Assembly (NCBI GenBank): GCA_050331715.1
Contig: JBHJGO010000070.1
Coordinates: 30,775-94,774, forward strand
Direction of reading: 5' to 3'
Length of the DNA stretch: 64,000 bases
Origin: JBHJGO01 sp050331715
GTDB taxonomy: Bacteria > Cyanobacteriota > Cyanobacteriia > Cyanobacteriales > Microcoleaceae
Below are positions 16,697 to 24,776 of the stretch, one piece after another; positions within the stretch are counted from its first letter, which is position 1; each line of letters begins with the position of its first letter. A model generated the notes under the pieces. That model was not told where the DNA came from. It worked only from the letters and a program-made list of their open reading frames with translations, and made no database searches. The translations under genes and the position numbers were made by a program.

Positions 16697-16720
16697 GTGG
16701 GGGTGCAATAGTGCCCCCAC
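16697..16720 (+). terminator. GC-rich hairpin after rfbB
   Basis: GTGGGGG (16697-16703) pairs with CCCCCAC (16714-16720), loop 10 nt, 20 bp after the rfbB stop. There is no good T-run, so it may only slow polymerase or protect the 3' end. Confidence 0.4.
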
Positions 16721-16731
16721 AACAACTCCGA

Positions 16732-16980
16732 TTACCCGAATCGTGAACCTGTATCCCCTGTTCCTCCCGTGCCTACGCCTTCGGGACGGTATTCTGATAC
16801 GAGCTGGTAATCACCGAAGCCATCTACTACAGGAATCGAAGAACAAGCACCGACAGCAATCAAAATAGTGCAGCATTTCCAGCATGGGTGAATCGCTACG
16901 AAGGGCTGTAGTGCAACAGACCACAGTTTTTCAAATCCGCACCTGACACGATTGAAAGTTTTTGTAGATACCGTACTCAT
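16732..16980 (-). CDS. Possible small Cys- and Gly-rich protein
   Basis: An 82-residue frame starting at ATG 16980, alone in the 449-bp space between rfbB and the DUF3493 gene. It has an amphipathic N-terminus, a Cys-containing hydrophobic stretch (HPCWKCCTILIAVGAC), and a Gly/Thr-rich C-terminus (EGVGTGGTGDTGSRFG). An AAAGG element lies 12 nt before the ATG. I do not recognise a family. It is divergent from the next gene. It could equally be a chance frame; conservation in relatives would decide. Confidence 0.35.
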   Translation of the reverse strand: MSTVSTKTFNRVRCGFEKLWSVALQPFVAIHPCWKCCTILIAVGACSSIPVVDGFGDYQLVSEYRPEGVGTGGTGDTGSRFG

Positions 16981-17125
16981 ACGTATTTGTAGCCTTTCGC
17001 CTTTAGAGATAAAAGTATATGCCTTTATAATCATTATCACTGAGATGGTTTGTAGAAGCATACCTCTTTTGATACGTCTTAATGCTTATTAACATATCTT
17101 CAGCAAGCGAAAAGCAACAAAAACT

Positions 17126-17452
17126 ATGTCACCCAAATTTGATCCCCAAAGCGACCCTGAGAAATATGCTCGCCTCAAAGCTGAACTGAAAAGCCCCTTC
17201 CGTCCTCTAAGACAATTCATATACTTTTCATTTGGCGTATCCGGTTTTATTGGAGCGCTAGTTTTCCTAGTCCAGCTCATTGCAGGCCGTCAAGTTGCTT
17301 CGGCCCTGCCAAATTTTGCACTTCAGGTCGGTCTCGTCACTCTAATGATTTGGCTGTTTCGGATTGAGTCACGGGCCAACGAAAAGAGTGTTGCAACAGA
17401 GAGACAAAACTTTGCATCTGCAAACAAAAAGCAACAAACTGAAAACAAATGA
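17126..17452 (+). CDS. DUF3493 (Lpa3-like) small membrane protein
   Basis: A 108-residue protein. The soluble N-terminus (DPEKYARLKAELKSPFRPLR) is followed by two transmembrane segments (about 35-55 and 62-82) and a charged tail. The first half matches the DUF3493 family of cyanobacteria and chloroplasts, whose plant member LPA3 assists photosystem II assembly. The assembly role is family knowledge and is not shown here. The gene stands alone upstream of psaK. Confidence 0.75.
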   Translation: MSPKFDPQSDPEKYARLKAELKSPFRPLRQFIYFSFGVSGFIGALVFLVQLIAGRQVASALPNFALQVGLVTLMIWLFRIESRANEKSVATERQNFASANKKQQTENK

Positions 17453-17530
17453 TAATAAAGAAAATATTATGAAATGCCAGACAACAAATTGATCCCTGAT
17501 ATGAATATGTAAATAGGAGGCATGAATTGA

Positions 17531-17608
17531 GGTCGGCCAATATACAGACCTTAACCATCAATCTCTTTTTCTTTAAATGGGGTCAGCCTATATAAAGACC
17601 CTAACCAT
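17531..17608 (+). promoter_or_regulatory. Two 28-bp dyad elements spaced exactly 50 bp, upstream of psaK
   Basis: GGTCRGCCWATATAMAGACC followed by YTAACCAT occurs at 17531-17558 and 17581-17608 (24 of 28 positions identical). Each copy is itself a GGTC-N12-GACC dyad. The 50-bp period places both on the same DNA face. They lie 154-231 bp before the psaK ATG. They could be binding sites for a light-responsive regulator; I do not recognise a known box. Confidence 0.5.
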
Positions 17609-17619
17609 AGAATCATCGG

Positions 17620-17657
17620 GATGTCAGGTCTTTATTGAGGATCTGACATCTTGTTTT
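17620..17657 (+). terminator. Hairpin with T-run between DUF3493 gene and psaK
   Basis: GATGTCAG (17620-17627) pairs with CTGACATC (17643-17650), followed by TTGTTTTTGG. It is a plausible intrinsic terminator of the upstream transcript, or an attenuator ahead of psaK. Confidence 0.5.
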
Positions 17658-17761
17658 TGGAAATGGACTTCAAACTTTGCTGATAACATGTGATACTATT
17701 GCGTGATATTAAGGATCGTGGCGTCCTTCAAAATTGTTAGCAAAGTGCAGTGAGAGAAATT

Positions 17762-18010
17762 ATGAGTCAGATTTTACTAGCAGCAGTTGCAACAACCCCT
17801 GCTTGGAGTCCCAAGGTCGCAATTATCATGGCGATTTGTAATATCCTTGCCCTAGTCATTGGCCGTTCTGTAATCAAGCAGCCCAATGTTGGCCCATCCC
17901 CAAGATTGTTTTTCGGTATGAGTTTGGCAGCTTTCATCGGCAGCATGTGTTTAGGTCATATCATTGCGGCTGGAGCTATCCTGGGATTAGCTAATGTGGG
18001 CGGACTCTGA
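17762..18010 (+). CDS. psaK: Photosystem I reaction centre subunit PsaK
   Basis: An 82-residue membrane protein at the periphery of the PSI complex. It has two transmembrane helices (about 17-35 and 50-78) joined by a conserved loop (GRSVIKQPNVGPSPRLF). I chose ATG 17762 (MSQILLAAV) over the in-frame GTG at 17750 because the mature family begins close to this methionine with a short AVATTPAWSP leader. It ends 6 bp from the convergent CruP-like gene. Confidence 0.92.
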   Translation: MSQILLAAVATTPAWSPKVAIIMAICNILALVIGRSVIKQPNVGPSPRLFFGMSLAAFIGSMCLGHIIAAGAILGLANVGGL

Positions 18011-18015
18011 GCCGT

Positions 18016-19626
18016 TCAGGTCTCGTAGTCTTGCCCTGATCCGTATTGCCAAGCCTCTAGCCAGCGATTCCAATAGTACTGCTGAGCAGCGGACAGAGTT
18101 GGAATCGCCAATCCTGGAATCAACTGAGGGTTGCTGGCCAGGTCTGTTTCAAGCAGTTTCCTGGCAGCTCCTTCCACCCTCACACCCAAAACATACAGAG
18201 CGCTGTAGACCCCTAGATTGAAGTAATGTCCTGTCCAGTCTAGAAGATTACCCAACCCGACCTGCGGAATAATCCTGAACACTAGAGCAGGATGAAACAA
18301 ACCCGTCTTGAATAATGTTTTGGCCAGGGCTGGGAATTGAACGACATCTTGCAGAAAGGGATCGAGAACAGGCTTACCCAACTGCTCCATTTCCTGAAAA
18401 ACGGCAGTTAAGAGTAGATTAATCTGGTCAGGGTTCACGGTTTGATCCAGACCAACGCTCATAGAGCGTTGAAATAGCCAGGTGACAGAGAGATTGGGTT
18501 GATAGGGTTGTAGCAGATTCAAATCACCAGAACTGAGGCAGTCCGCTCTTAGCGCCTGATCAATCCCATGAGTTAAACGCTTTAAATGACGCACCATTGA
18601 GCCAAAGCCACCAAAGCTCAGGGGAGATTGGCTGCCACTACTGTCTCCAACGGGTAGAATGCGATTCCAGGGCGTTCTCAGGGGGCTGCTGCGGTAACAG
18701 GGAAAGAAGCCAAACATTGCCCGTTTAAAGCTGAGTTGATCCAGCGATATGTTCTGATAGGCAGGCAGCAGTCGAAGATATTCCTCGAAGAAGAATTCCA
18801 GACTGAATCGCCCTGGATCAGCATCCAGATAGGTAAACAAATAAGTCGTCCGTCCATCTCTGGCGGGAAAGGCTTCCCAAAAATATTGGCAGTGATTTTC
18901 AATCGGCGTGAAGGCCGCAAAAATATCGCCCGTTTGATTCTGCGTGTACCCCGTCCCACAGGTTCCAACTACTAAACAAACTGCATCGGGTTTCTTGCCC
19001 TGACGGGCCTGACGCACAATCGGTGAAAAATGGCCCATAGCATCCAGCAGCAGGCGAGTCGTTAACGGCTGTTCATCCGTTTGAACCATAACGCCATTGG
19101 GATGAACCGTTGCCACTTTGTAAGATGTTTGCTCGAACAGTTTTCCCCCCGCTTCCAGAAAACGAGTTTTTAGGGTTTCTAATAAAAACACCGGATCGAC
19201 GCCAACATTGAGAATATTCTCGACCCAGATATCGGGAGCATTGGGAAAGCTCAAGCGGGCGGGATTGTATTCCGTGGCGATGGCTTGCTCCAGTTCAGCC
19301 TCCGTTAAAAGATTCAGCTCCAGAAATGCAGTTAACTCCTGCCGTGAAATATTCCACTCCTGGTCTCGACCCCTGAGAATTCCCCGCTCAATTAATCCCA
19401 CCTTCCAACCCTGCTGAGCTAGAGCTGCCCCTAGCAAAATTCCCAGGGTTCCTCCACAAATCAAAATGTCATAGTCTGGAGAATTGATAGATTGGGTATC
19501 TTGCTGAACGGTTGCAGGAACGGGCAGGGTATTTTCCCGAACGGTCTGCCACAGCTGATCCGCCTTTCGTAAACCCTGCAGCGGATTGCCAGGAATTTGA
19601 GCTAAGACTTGTTCCGTTAAAGACAT
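18016..19626 (-). CDS. cruP: CruP-family FAD-dependent oxidoreductase (lycopene-cyclase-like)
   Basis: A 536-residue flavoprotein. The FAD motif DILICGGTLGILLGAALAQ with ERG about 20 residues later lies at residues 52-85. Further on are LLLDAMGHFSPIVRQAR and the GD motif ILPVGDSSGSQSPLSFGGFGS. Length and sequence fit the CruA/CruP family better than CrtL cyclases, and the length points to CruP. CruA is a lycopene cyclase; CruP in plants and cyanobacteria is linked to limiting carotenoid epoxides under oxidative stress. Assignment within the family is from memory and could be wrong. Confidence 0.75.
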   Translation of the reverse strand: MSLTEQVLAQIPGNPLQGLRKADQLWQTVRENTLPVPATVQQDTQSINSPDYDILICGGTLGILLGAALAQQGWKVGLIERGILRGRDQEWNISRQELTAFLELNLLTEAELEQAIATEYNPARLSFPNAPDIWVENILNVGVDPVFLLETLKTRFLEAGGKLFEQTSYKVATVHPNGVMVQTDEQPLTTRLLLDAMGHFSPIVRQARQGKKPDAVCLVVGTCGTGYTQNQTGDIFAAFTPIENHCQYFWEAFPARDGRTTYLFTYLDADPGRFSLEFFFEEYLRLLPAYQNISLDQLSFKRAMFGFFPCYRSSPLRTPWNRILPVGDSSGSQSPLSFGGFGSMVRHLKRLTHGIDQALRADCLSSGDLNLLQPYQPNLSVTWLFQRSMSVGLDQTVNPDQINLLLTAVFQEMEQLGKPVLDPFLQDVVQFPALAKTLFKTGLFHPALVFRIIPQVGLGNLLDWTGHYFNLGVYSALYVLGVRVEGAARKLLETDLASNPQLIPGLAIPTLSAAQQYYWNRWLEAWQYGSGQDYET

Positions 19627-19638
19627 TAATAACCTCGA

Positions 19639-20289
19639 CTACAGCGCTAAAAGATGGCGCAAGATTTGAACCACCTGGTACAGTTCGTTTGACTCTGGAT
19701 TAACTAGAGTCAACTTTTTAGAAAAAGTGTATTGATTTATCGTCCGGTCTAATTTCAGGAATAAGTAGTCTTCTCCATTCGTCACCATCCCAAACAGAGG
19801 AGAGTCTCTGTCTGGATTTGCCATCATATAGACGAGGGTCTGAGGAACGCCGCGAAGAACACTAAACCCAGACTTTTTCGCCTCAATTACGACGAGCCAA
19901 AAGTATGATTGCAGGGACTTTTGAATCGTTAGAGCATCAATTCTACCTTCTAGAACTTCGGTACCATCATCCATTTCAACCTCTAGCTTGACCCATTTCT
20001 CACCCCGAATTCGATAGGGGAGATCGCAAAGTTTAGCCAGATTAATCAACGGGGATAGGATGATGATATTGACGGTACTCTCACTAATTCCTTCGTCTTC
20101 TAGATAACGCAGATAGCGAGATCGAAGGAAATCCAAGGATATCATCTCTGTTTCCACTAATTCAGGCATTGCAGCCTTCCATTCAGAGAAAAATTCAGGA
20201 TCTCTGCTCTGCCTCAGATTAAATCGACTTTCGACATCACTTAATCGGGTGATCGCTTGAGGGACGGCAATAGTTTCAGTCATACACAC
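19639..20289 (-). CDS. Solitary PD-(D/E)XK nuclease-like protein (annotated in relatives as restriction subunit R-like)
   Basis: A 216-residue protein. The core shows the order expected for a PD-(D/E)XK fold of the type I restriction HsdR N-terminal kind: an Asp in EGRIDAL (about 113), then strand VVIEAKKSG with Glu-x-Lys (about 133), and a later QTLVYMMAN helix. No methylase or specificity gene is near. Such stand-alone proteins are common and multicopy in filamentous cyanobacteria; their role is unknown. The start could be the second Met (MTETIAV, 20283). It lies 12 bp upstream of the CruP-like gene. Confidence 0.7.
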   Translation of the reverse strand: MCMTETIAVPQAITRLSDVESRFNLRQSRDPEFFSEWKAAMPELVETEMISLDFLRSRYLRYLEDEGISESTVNIIILSPLINLAKLCDLPYRIRGEKWVKLEVEMDDGTEVLEGRIDALTIQKSLQSYFWLVVIEAKKSGFSVLRGVPQTLVYMMANPDRDSPLFGMVTNGEDYLFLKLDRTINQYTFSKKLTLVNPESNELYQVVQILRHLLAL

Positions 20290-20395
20290 TGAATCGTGGA
20301 TTTTGCTTTATTCTAAATCCTGGTTGCATCCGGTAGGTGCTATCATCGAATTGCTATTTTGCTTCAATTGAATCTCATCCAGTACTAGATCGTTC

Positions 20396-21526
20396 GTGCC
20401 ACCAAATCCGTTACACAAAAGGCTTTGTAGAACTTCTCAAACCCGACGCCAGTTTCTCCAAGCGTCGATGACAGCTGCAATGGCTTCGGGACTTTCCAGT
20501 TGCGGCTGGACATTGGCAGAAGTTAAAACAACACCCGGAACTCAGGTTTCCTCAGATACCCTGTACATCTACACCTGGGCAGGGTACACCGACCAGGACT
20601 TGCTTGATCGTTTTGCCCAGGAAACGGGGTTTAAGGTCGTTGCTGATGTCTTTGACTCCAATGAATCAATGCTAGCGCGGGTGCAGGCCGGTGGCGCAGG
20701 AGCCTATAGCGTGATTTACCCATCAGACTACATGGTGCAGCGGATGGTGGAATTGGATCTGTTGATGGAGTTGGATCATTCCTTGCTGCTGGGGCTGGAG
20801 GATCTGTTCCCCATGTTTCAGAATCCAATCTATGATGCTGCTAACCAGTACAGTGTCCCGATCAGCTGGGGAACAACTGGACTCATCTACAACACCGAAA
20901 AGCTGAGCCAGGTTCCCGAAGATTGGAACTATCTCTGGGAGAATCAAGATGCGATCGCCAAACGTTTCACCCTACTCAATGATGTTCGAGAAGTGATGGG
21001 AGCTTCGTTGAGACGGTTGGGCTATTCATACAACTCCACTGATCCCAGCCAAATCGAGGCAGCCTACGAGGGCCTGAGTGAACTCAAACCTGCCATTGCA
21101 TCCTTCACCACCGATGCGTGGCGACCGCAGGTGATCGTTGAGGATTTGTTAATTGCTATGTGCTATTCCTCCGATGCGGCAGAGGTGATGCCTGAGAATG
21201 ACGCTCTGCAATACGTTACCCCGCGCAGCGGTTCTTCTCTCTGGACAGATACCCTGGTGATTCCCAAGTTTGCCCCCAATCCGGAGGCGGCCTATCAATG
21301 GATCAACTTTATGTTGCAGCCGGATGTTGCTTCCCGGATTGTTGAACGGTTGAGCTTCGCCACCCCCTCTCAGTTGGCATTTCGCAAACTCCCGAAGGAT
21401 CTCCAGAATGATGCGACTCTATTTCCACCGGAGTCTGTGATTGAGAAATGTGAAGGCATTACTCCGGTGAGTGATGATATTACTGAGGTTTATGATCGAT
21501 ATTGGACACGCCTCACCAGTGGTTAA
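20396..21526 (+). CDS. potD: Polyamine ABC transporter, substrate-binding lipoprotein (PotD-like)
   Basis: 376 residues from a GTG start. The N-terminus combines a twin-Arg-like motif (TRRQFLQ) with a lipobox-like GLSSC, so it is likely a lipid-anchored periplasmic binding protein. The mature part (LYIYTWAGYTDQDLLDRF, VIYPSDYMV, WGTTGLIYNT) is typical of the spermidine/putrescine family SBP_bac_8. It captures polyamine for the PotBC permeases encoded next. The ATP-binding subunit is not in this window. The stop is 3 bp before potB. Confidence 0.88.
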   Translation: MPPNPLHKRLCRTSQTRRQFLQASMTAAMASGLSSCGWTLAEVKTTPGTQVSSDTLYIYTWAGYTDQDLLDRFAQETGFKVVADVFDSNESMLARVQAGGAGAYSVIYPSDYMVQRMVELDLLMELDHSLLLGLEDLFPMFQNPIYDAANQYSVPISWGTTGLIYNTEKLSQVPEDWNYLWENQDAIAKRFTLLNDVREVMGASLRRLGYSYNSTDPSQIEAAYEGLSELKPAIASFTTDAWRPQVIVEDLLIAMCYSSDAAEVMPENDALQYVTPRSGSSLWTDTLVIPKFAPNPEAAYQWINFMLQPDVASRIVERLSFATPSQLAFRKLPKDLQNDATLFPPESVIEKCEGITPVSDDITEVYDRYWTRLTSG

Positions 21527-21529
21527 CCT

Positions 21530-22450
21530 ATGAGTGTTTCAAGTCAAACGCCACCCCCGGCGCTCCCTCCTCCACAGTCTAGCCCCCAGCAGCCAATGAA
21601 ACGCTGGCACTCTAAACTGCTCGGCCCTCTGGTGTTGCTTGGCCCTGCTGGCTTATGGCTGCTACTGCTGCTGGTTTTACCAGCGTTGGTGATTTTTGAG
21701 CTGAGTCTGGTCAAAGATATTCGTCCAGGGGATGTGGTGATTCCGGATGGGATTGCCAATTACCTGCGAGTATTTGAACCAACGAATTTACAGGTAATTG
21801 GCCGCTCCTTATTTTTTGCCACAGGCACAACGATTCTATGTCTGTTGCTAGGATTTCCAGTGGCCTATTGGATTGCGGTGTTAGCCCCAAGCCGTTGGCG
21901 AAATCTCCTATTACTGGGATTTATTCTGCCCCTATGGACGTCTTCTCTGTTACGTTCCTATGCCTGGATTACGATCTTGCGGCCCACAGGGGTATTGAAC
22001 TCCTTTCTAGGACTATTGGGATTACCGGCCCTGGAACTACTCAATCGCAATCCAGCCGTTTTGATCGGCATGGCCTATAGTTACTTGCCCTATATGGTTA
22101 CAGTTCTCTATGCATCGCTTGAGAAACTAGATCGACAATTACTGGAAGCGTCGGCGGATTTGGGCGCAAAGCCGAGAGAAACCTTTTGGAAAGTAACAAT
22201 TCCCCAAACCTTGCCAGGAATTCTTGCTGGATCATTGCTCGTCTTCATCAGTGCACTGGGGGACTTCGTCGATCCAGAACTGTTGGGTGGGGCCTCCAGC
22301 ATGACAGTTTCTCGGTTGATTTATAACCAATTTTTGGGGGCCACTCAGAACTGGGGCTTTGGCTCTGCTTTGAGCATGGTGCTGATTATGGGTGTGAGTT
22401 TAGCGATCGCCCTCCTGTTGAAGTACGGTGATGGTCGTCCCTCAAAGTAA
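21530..22450 (+). CDS. potB: Polyamine ABC transporter permease PotB
   Basis: A 306-residue inner-membrane permease with about six transmembrane helices and a Pro-rich cytoplasmic N-terminus. The EAA coupling motif that contacts the ATPase is ASADLGAKPRETFWKVTIP (about 205-223). It starts 3 bp after potD, so it is translationally linked. Partner: PotC at 22508. Confidence 0.88.
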   Translation: MSVSSQTPPPALPPPQSSPQQPMKRWHSKLLGPLVLLGPAGLWLLLLLVLPALVIFELSLVKDIRPGDVVIPDGIANYLRVFEPTNLQVIGRSLFFATGTTILCLLLGFPVAYWIAVLAPSRWRNLLLLGFILPLWTSSLLRSYAWITILRPTGVLNSFLGLLGLPALELLNRNPAVLIGMAYSYLPYMVTVLYASLEKLDRQLLEASADLGAKPRETFWKVTIPQTLPGILAGSLLVFISALGDFVDPELLGGASSMTVSRLIYNQFLGATQNWGFGSALSMVLIMGVSLAIALLLKYGDGRPSK

Positions 22451-22507
22451 TGTTTTGATAGGTTTGCTGTGCTGCCCCAATTGATTTACTGAATTCACAA
22501 CAGGTTA

Positions 22508-23329
22508 ATGATTGAATCCGATAATCTTGAGCCACCCATGAAGAAAAAAGGGCCACGACTGAAAATTTCCTGGCAGGTGATTTTTGTCATGTTGATGTTT
22601 TTCTACATGTACCTGCCGATCTTTGTACTGACTTTCTACAGTTTCAATCAGTCTCGCTACAGTGCCGGTTGGCAGGGATTTACTCTGGATTGGTATCGCA
22701 AACTGTTTCAAGACACTCGGATTCTCACAGCTCTACAGAATAGTCTGATCGTGGCCTTCGTCGCCGTTGCGGTTGCGGCAGTGATTGGAACGCTAATGGC
22801 GGCGGGACTGGCCCGGTTTCGCTTTCCAGGTAGAGGGTTGTACCAGGGAGTAGCCTATTTACCGCTGATTATTCCAGACATCACGATTGCGGTTGCAACC
22901 TTAGTTTTCCTGGCGGCTGTGGCGATTCCCCTGAGTTTGTGGACGATCGTAGCGGCCCATATCGTTTTTTGTTTGTCCTATATTGCGCTGGTGGTTTCGA
23001 CGCGACTGGCAGATTTAGATCCGAATCTGGAGGAAGCAGCCCTGGATTTGGGAGCTACTCCAGTAGCAGCCTTTTTAAAGGTTCTCCTACCCCAACTGGT
23101 TCCTGGAATTGTCTCCGGTTGCTTGTTAGCCTTCGTCCTCAGCATGGATGACTTTTTAATTGCTAGCTTTACCGCAGGCAGCGGTGCGACAACGCTACCG
23201 ATGGAAATCTTCAGTCGGATTCGGACGGGGGTGAAACCAGATATTAATGCGTTGAGTGTGATTCTGATCGTGGCTTCAGGATTTGTAGCCTTTGCCGGAG
23301 AATTTCTGAGAGATCAGGGTGAGAAGTAG
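22508..23329 (+). CDS. potC: Polyamine ABC transporter permease PotC
   Basis: A 273-residue permease with about six transmembrane helices and the EAA motif AALDLGATPVAAFLKVLLP. The conserved SMDDFLIASF near the C-terminus is typical of PotC. It lies 57 bp after potB. The potD-B-C order without potA implies an ATPase encoded elsewhere. The start may be the inner Met (MKKKGPRLK), 11 codons in. Confidence 0.88.
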   Translation: MIESDNLEPPMKKKGPRLKISWQVIFVMLMFFYMYLPIFVLTFYSFNQSRYSAGWQGFTLDWYRKLFQDTRILTALQNSLIVAFVAVAVAAVIGTLMAAGLARFRFPGRGLYQGVAYLPLIIPDITIAVATLVFLAAVAIPLSLWTIVAAHIVFCLSYIALVVSTRLADLDPNLEEAALDLGATPVAAFLKVLLPQLVPGIVSGCLLAFVLSMDDFLIASFTAGSGATTLPMEIFSRIRTGVKPDINALSVILIVASGFVAFAGEFLRDQGEK

Positions 23330-23436
23330 AGAAGGAGAATGATCAAATGCCAAGCTAGAACAGCAGCCTTCTAACGGATAGTGAGCGATAGAAATCAGTG
23401 CGATCGCTGTCGCCGTGAGTTGATGAAAGCAAACTT

Positions 23437-24099
23437 ATGATGAACAGAGATCGGCTAAGTCAATTGATTAAAATTGTTAACCAAAATCTTCGCCCTGGGG
23501 TTAGTCTCGAAAGTGTAAGGCCGCATGATCCAATCGAGGTTCACTATATTCCTGCGCCATGGCAACTTTTAGGCACTGGAAATTACGCAGCAGTTTTTGC
23601 ACATCCTGATTATTCAGACCAAGTGGTCAAAATTTATGCCCCAAATCGCCCTGGATTTGAAGATGAAGTTGAAGTCTATCGCAGAATTGGCTCTCATCCT
23701 GCCTTCTCTCAATGTTTCTATGCCCAGGATGATTTTTTGATTCTCAAGCGCTTACGAGGCGTTACGCTGTTCGACTGCCTGCATCAGAGGTTACGTATTC
23801 CTGTACAGGTCATTGTCGATATTGATCGAGCTTTGGATTATACTAGGAGCCAAGGTCTAAATCCTCGTGACGTCCATGGAAAAAACGTGATGATGCATGA
23901 AGGACGAGGATTAGTTGTAGATATCTCAGATTTCCTTGAGGAGGGTTTGGGATCGGCTCGGACTGATTTTAAAAAGTTTTATTACTGGATTTATCGACCC
24001 TTCCTCTCTCCTGCAAGAATTTGTATCCCTCTAGGGATATTGAATTTCAGTCGAAGGGCCTATCGATGGCTGCGTAGTTTGTTAAAGCGTAAGGCCTGA
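23437..24099 (+). CDS. Mini Ser/Thr protein-kinase-like protein
   Basis: 220 residues, with only the core of a eukaryotic-type kinase: Gly-loop LGTGNYAAVFA (about 45-55), Lys in VVKIYAP (about 68), Glu in the next helix, a catalytic loop RDVHGKNVMM (Asp about 148 with Asn five residues on) and a metal Asp in VVDISDF. The C-lobe is very short and ends in a basic helix (RRAYRWLRSLLKRKA). Size and layout recall Bud32/RIO/lipopolysaccharide-kinase relatives. All key residues seem present, so activity is plausible; the substrate is unknown. Confidence 0.7.
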   Translation: MMNRDRLSQLIKIVNQNLRPGVSLESVRPHDPIEVHYIPAPWQLLGTGNYAAVFAHPDYSDQVVKIYAPNRPGFEDEVEVYRRIGSHPAFSQCFYAQDDFLILKRLRGVTLFDCLHQRLRIPVQVIVDIDRALDYTRSQGLNPRDVHGKNVMMHEGRGLVVDISDFLEEGLGSARTDFKKFYYWIYRPFLSPARICIPLGILNFSRRAYRWLRSLLKRKA

Positions 24100-24166
24100 A
24101 AATCATTCTGATGCAGCACATCAATTTCGACCAGATGAGCTTGACGGTTAAAAATCATCTGTCGCT

Positions 24167-24691
24167 TCAAATAATCCGATAGATCACTGCACCATCTCGC
24201 TCTCGATTATCAATCTCCATTAACCCCTCCCGTTGCAACTCTTCCAGCAACAGACGAACATCACTGGGAGCCTGCTTAATTTCCAGAACACAATCCGCTA
24301 GGGTCACTTCTCCCTGTTGCTTTGCCAGCTTCAGAATTTGAATTTTAGAGTAGTCCGGCTGTAGTTGTGGTGGATTCTTGGGTTTGATCGCCTTCTGACT
24401 TCGTTTTACCGCCCGAACATTTTCAATGGCTGCCCCAGCTCCATAGAACCACATCATTTTCTGGAGAAAATCTTCTTGCCGCTGCAAGGAAGGCTTACTC
24501 ACCAGGCAGAGAAAAATCGTACCGCAGAAAATTCCAAATGTCGTGATCAGCGCTTGATAACGGGATGTATAGACATAACCCAGGGGTGGACAGAAAAAAG
24601 TGATTATTCCTGTAATTGAGGGATTTTTATCCGCCAGATGGTCATCCTGGTCGAAATTTGAAGTCACTTCAGCAGCCTCCTTGTGCTTCAA
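24167..24691 (-). CDS. Membrane protein with C-terminal winged-helix-like domain
   Basis: 174 residues. The N-terminal half has two hydrophobic segments (about 25-42 and 45-65; ITGIITFFCPPLGYVYTSRYQ), the second half a linker of Lys/Pro and then a domain (KIQILKLAKQQGEVTLADCV... LLEELQREGLMEI) that looks like a winged helix. I do not recognise a named family. It could be a membrane-tethered regulator, which is inference only. Confidence 0.6.
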   Translation of the reverse strand: MKHKEAAEVTSNFDQDDHLADKNPSITGIITFFCPPLGYVYTSRYQALITTFGIFCGTIFLCLVSKPSLQRQEDFLQKMMWFYGAGAAIENVRAVKRSQKAIKPKNPPQLQPDYSKIQILKLAKQQGEVTLADCVLEIKQAPSDVRLLLEELQREGLMEIDNRERDGAVIYRII

Positions 24692-24776
24692 CGGAGAAAC
24701 CCTGGAATCGAGAATCTAATGTATCCTAACATTAACCTTTTTTTCAATACTTCATCCATCATCTCCTGAAAGATTG

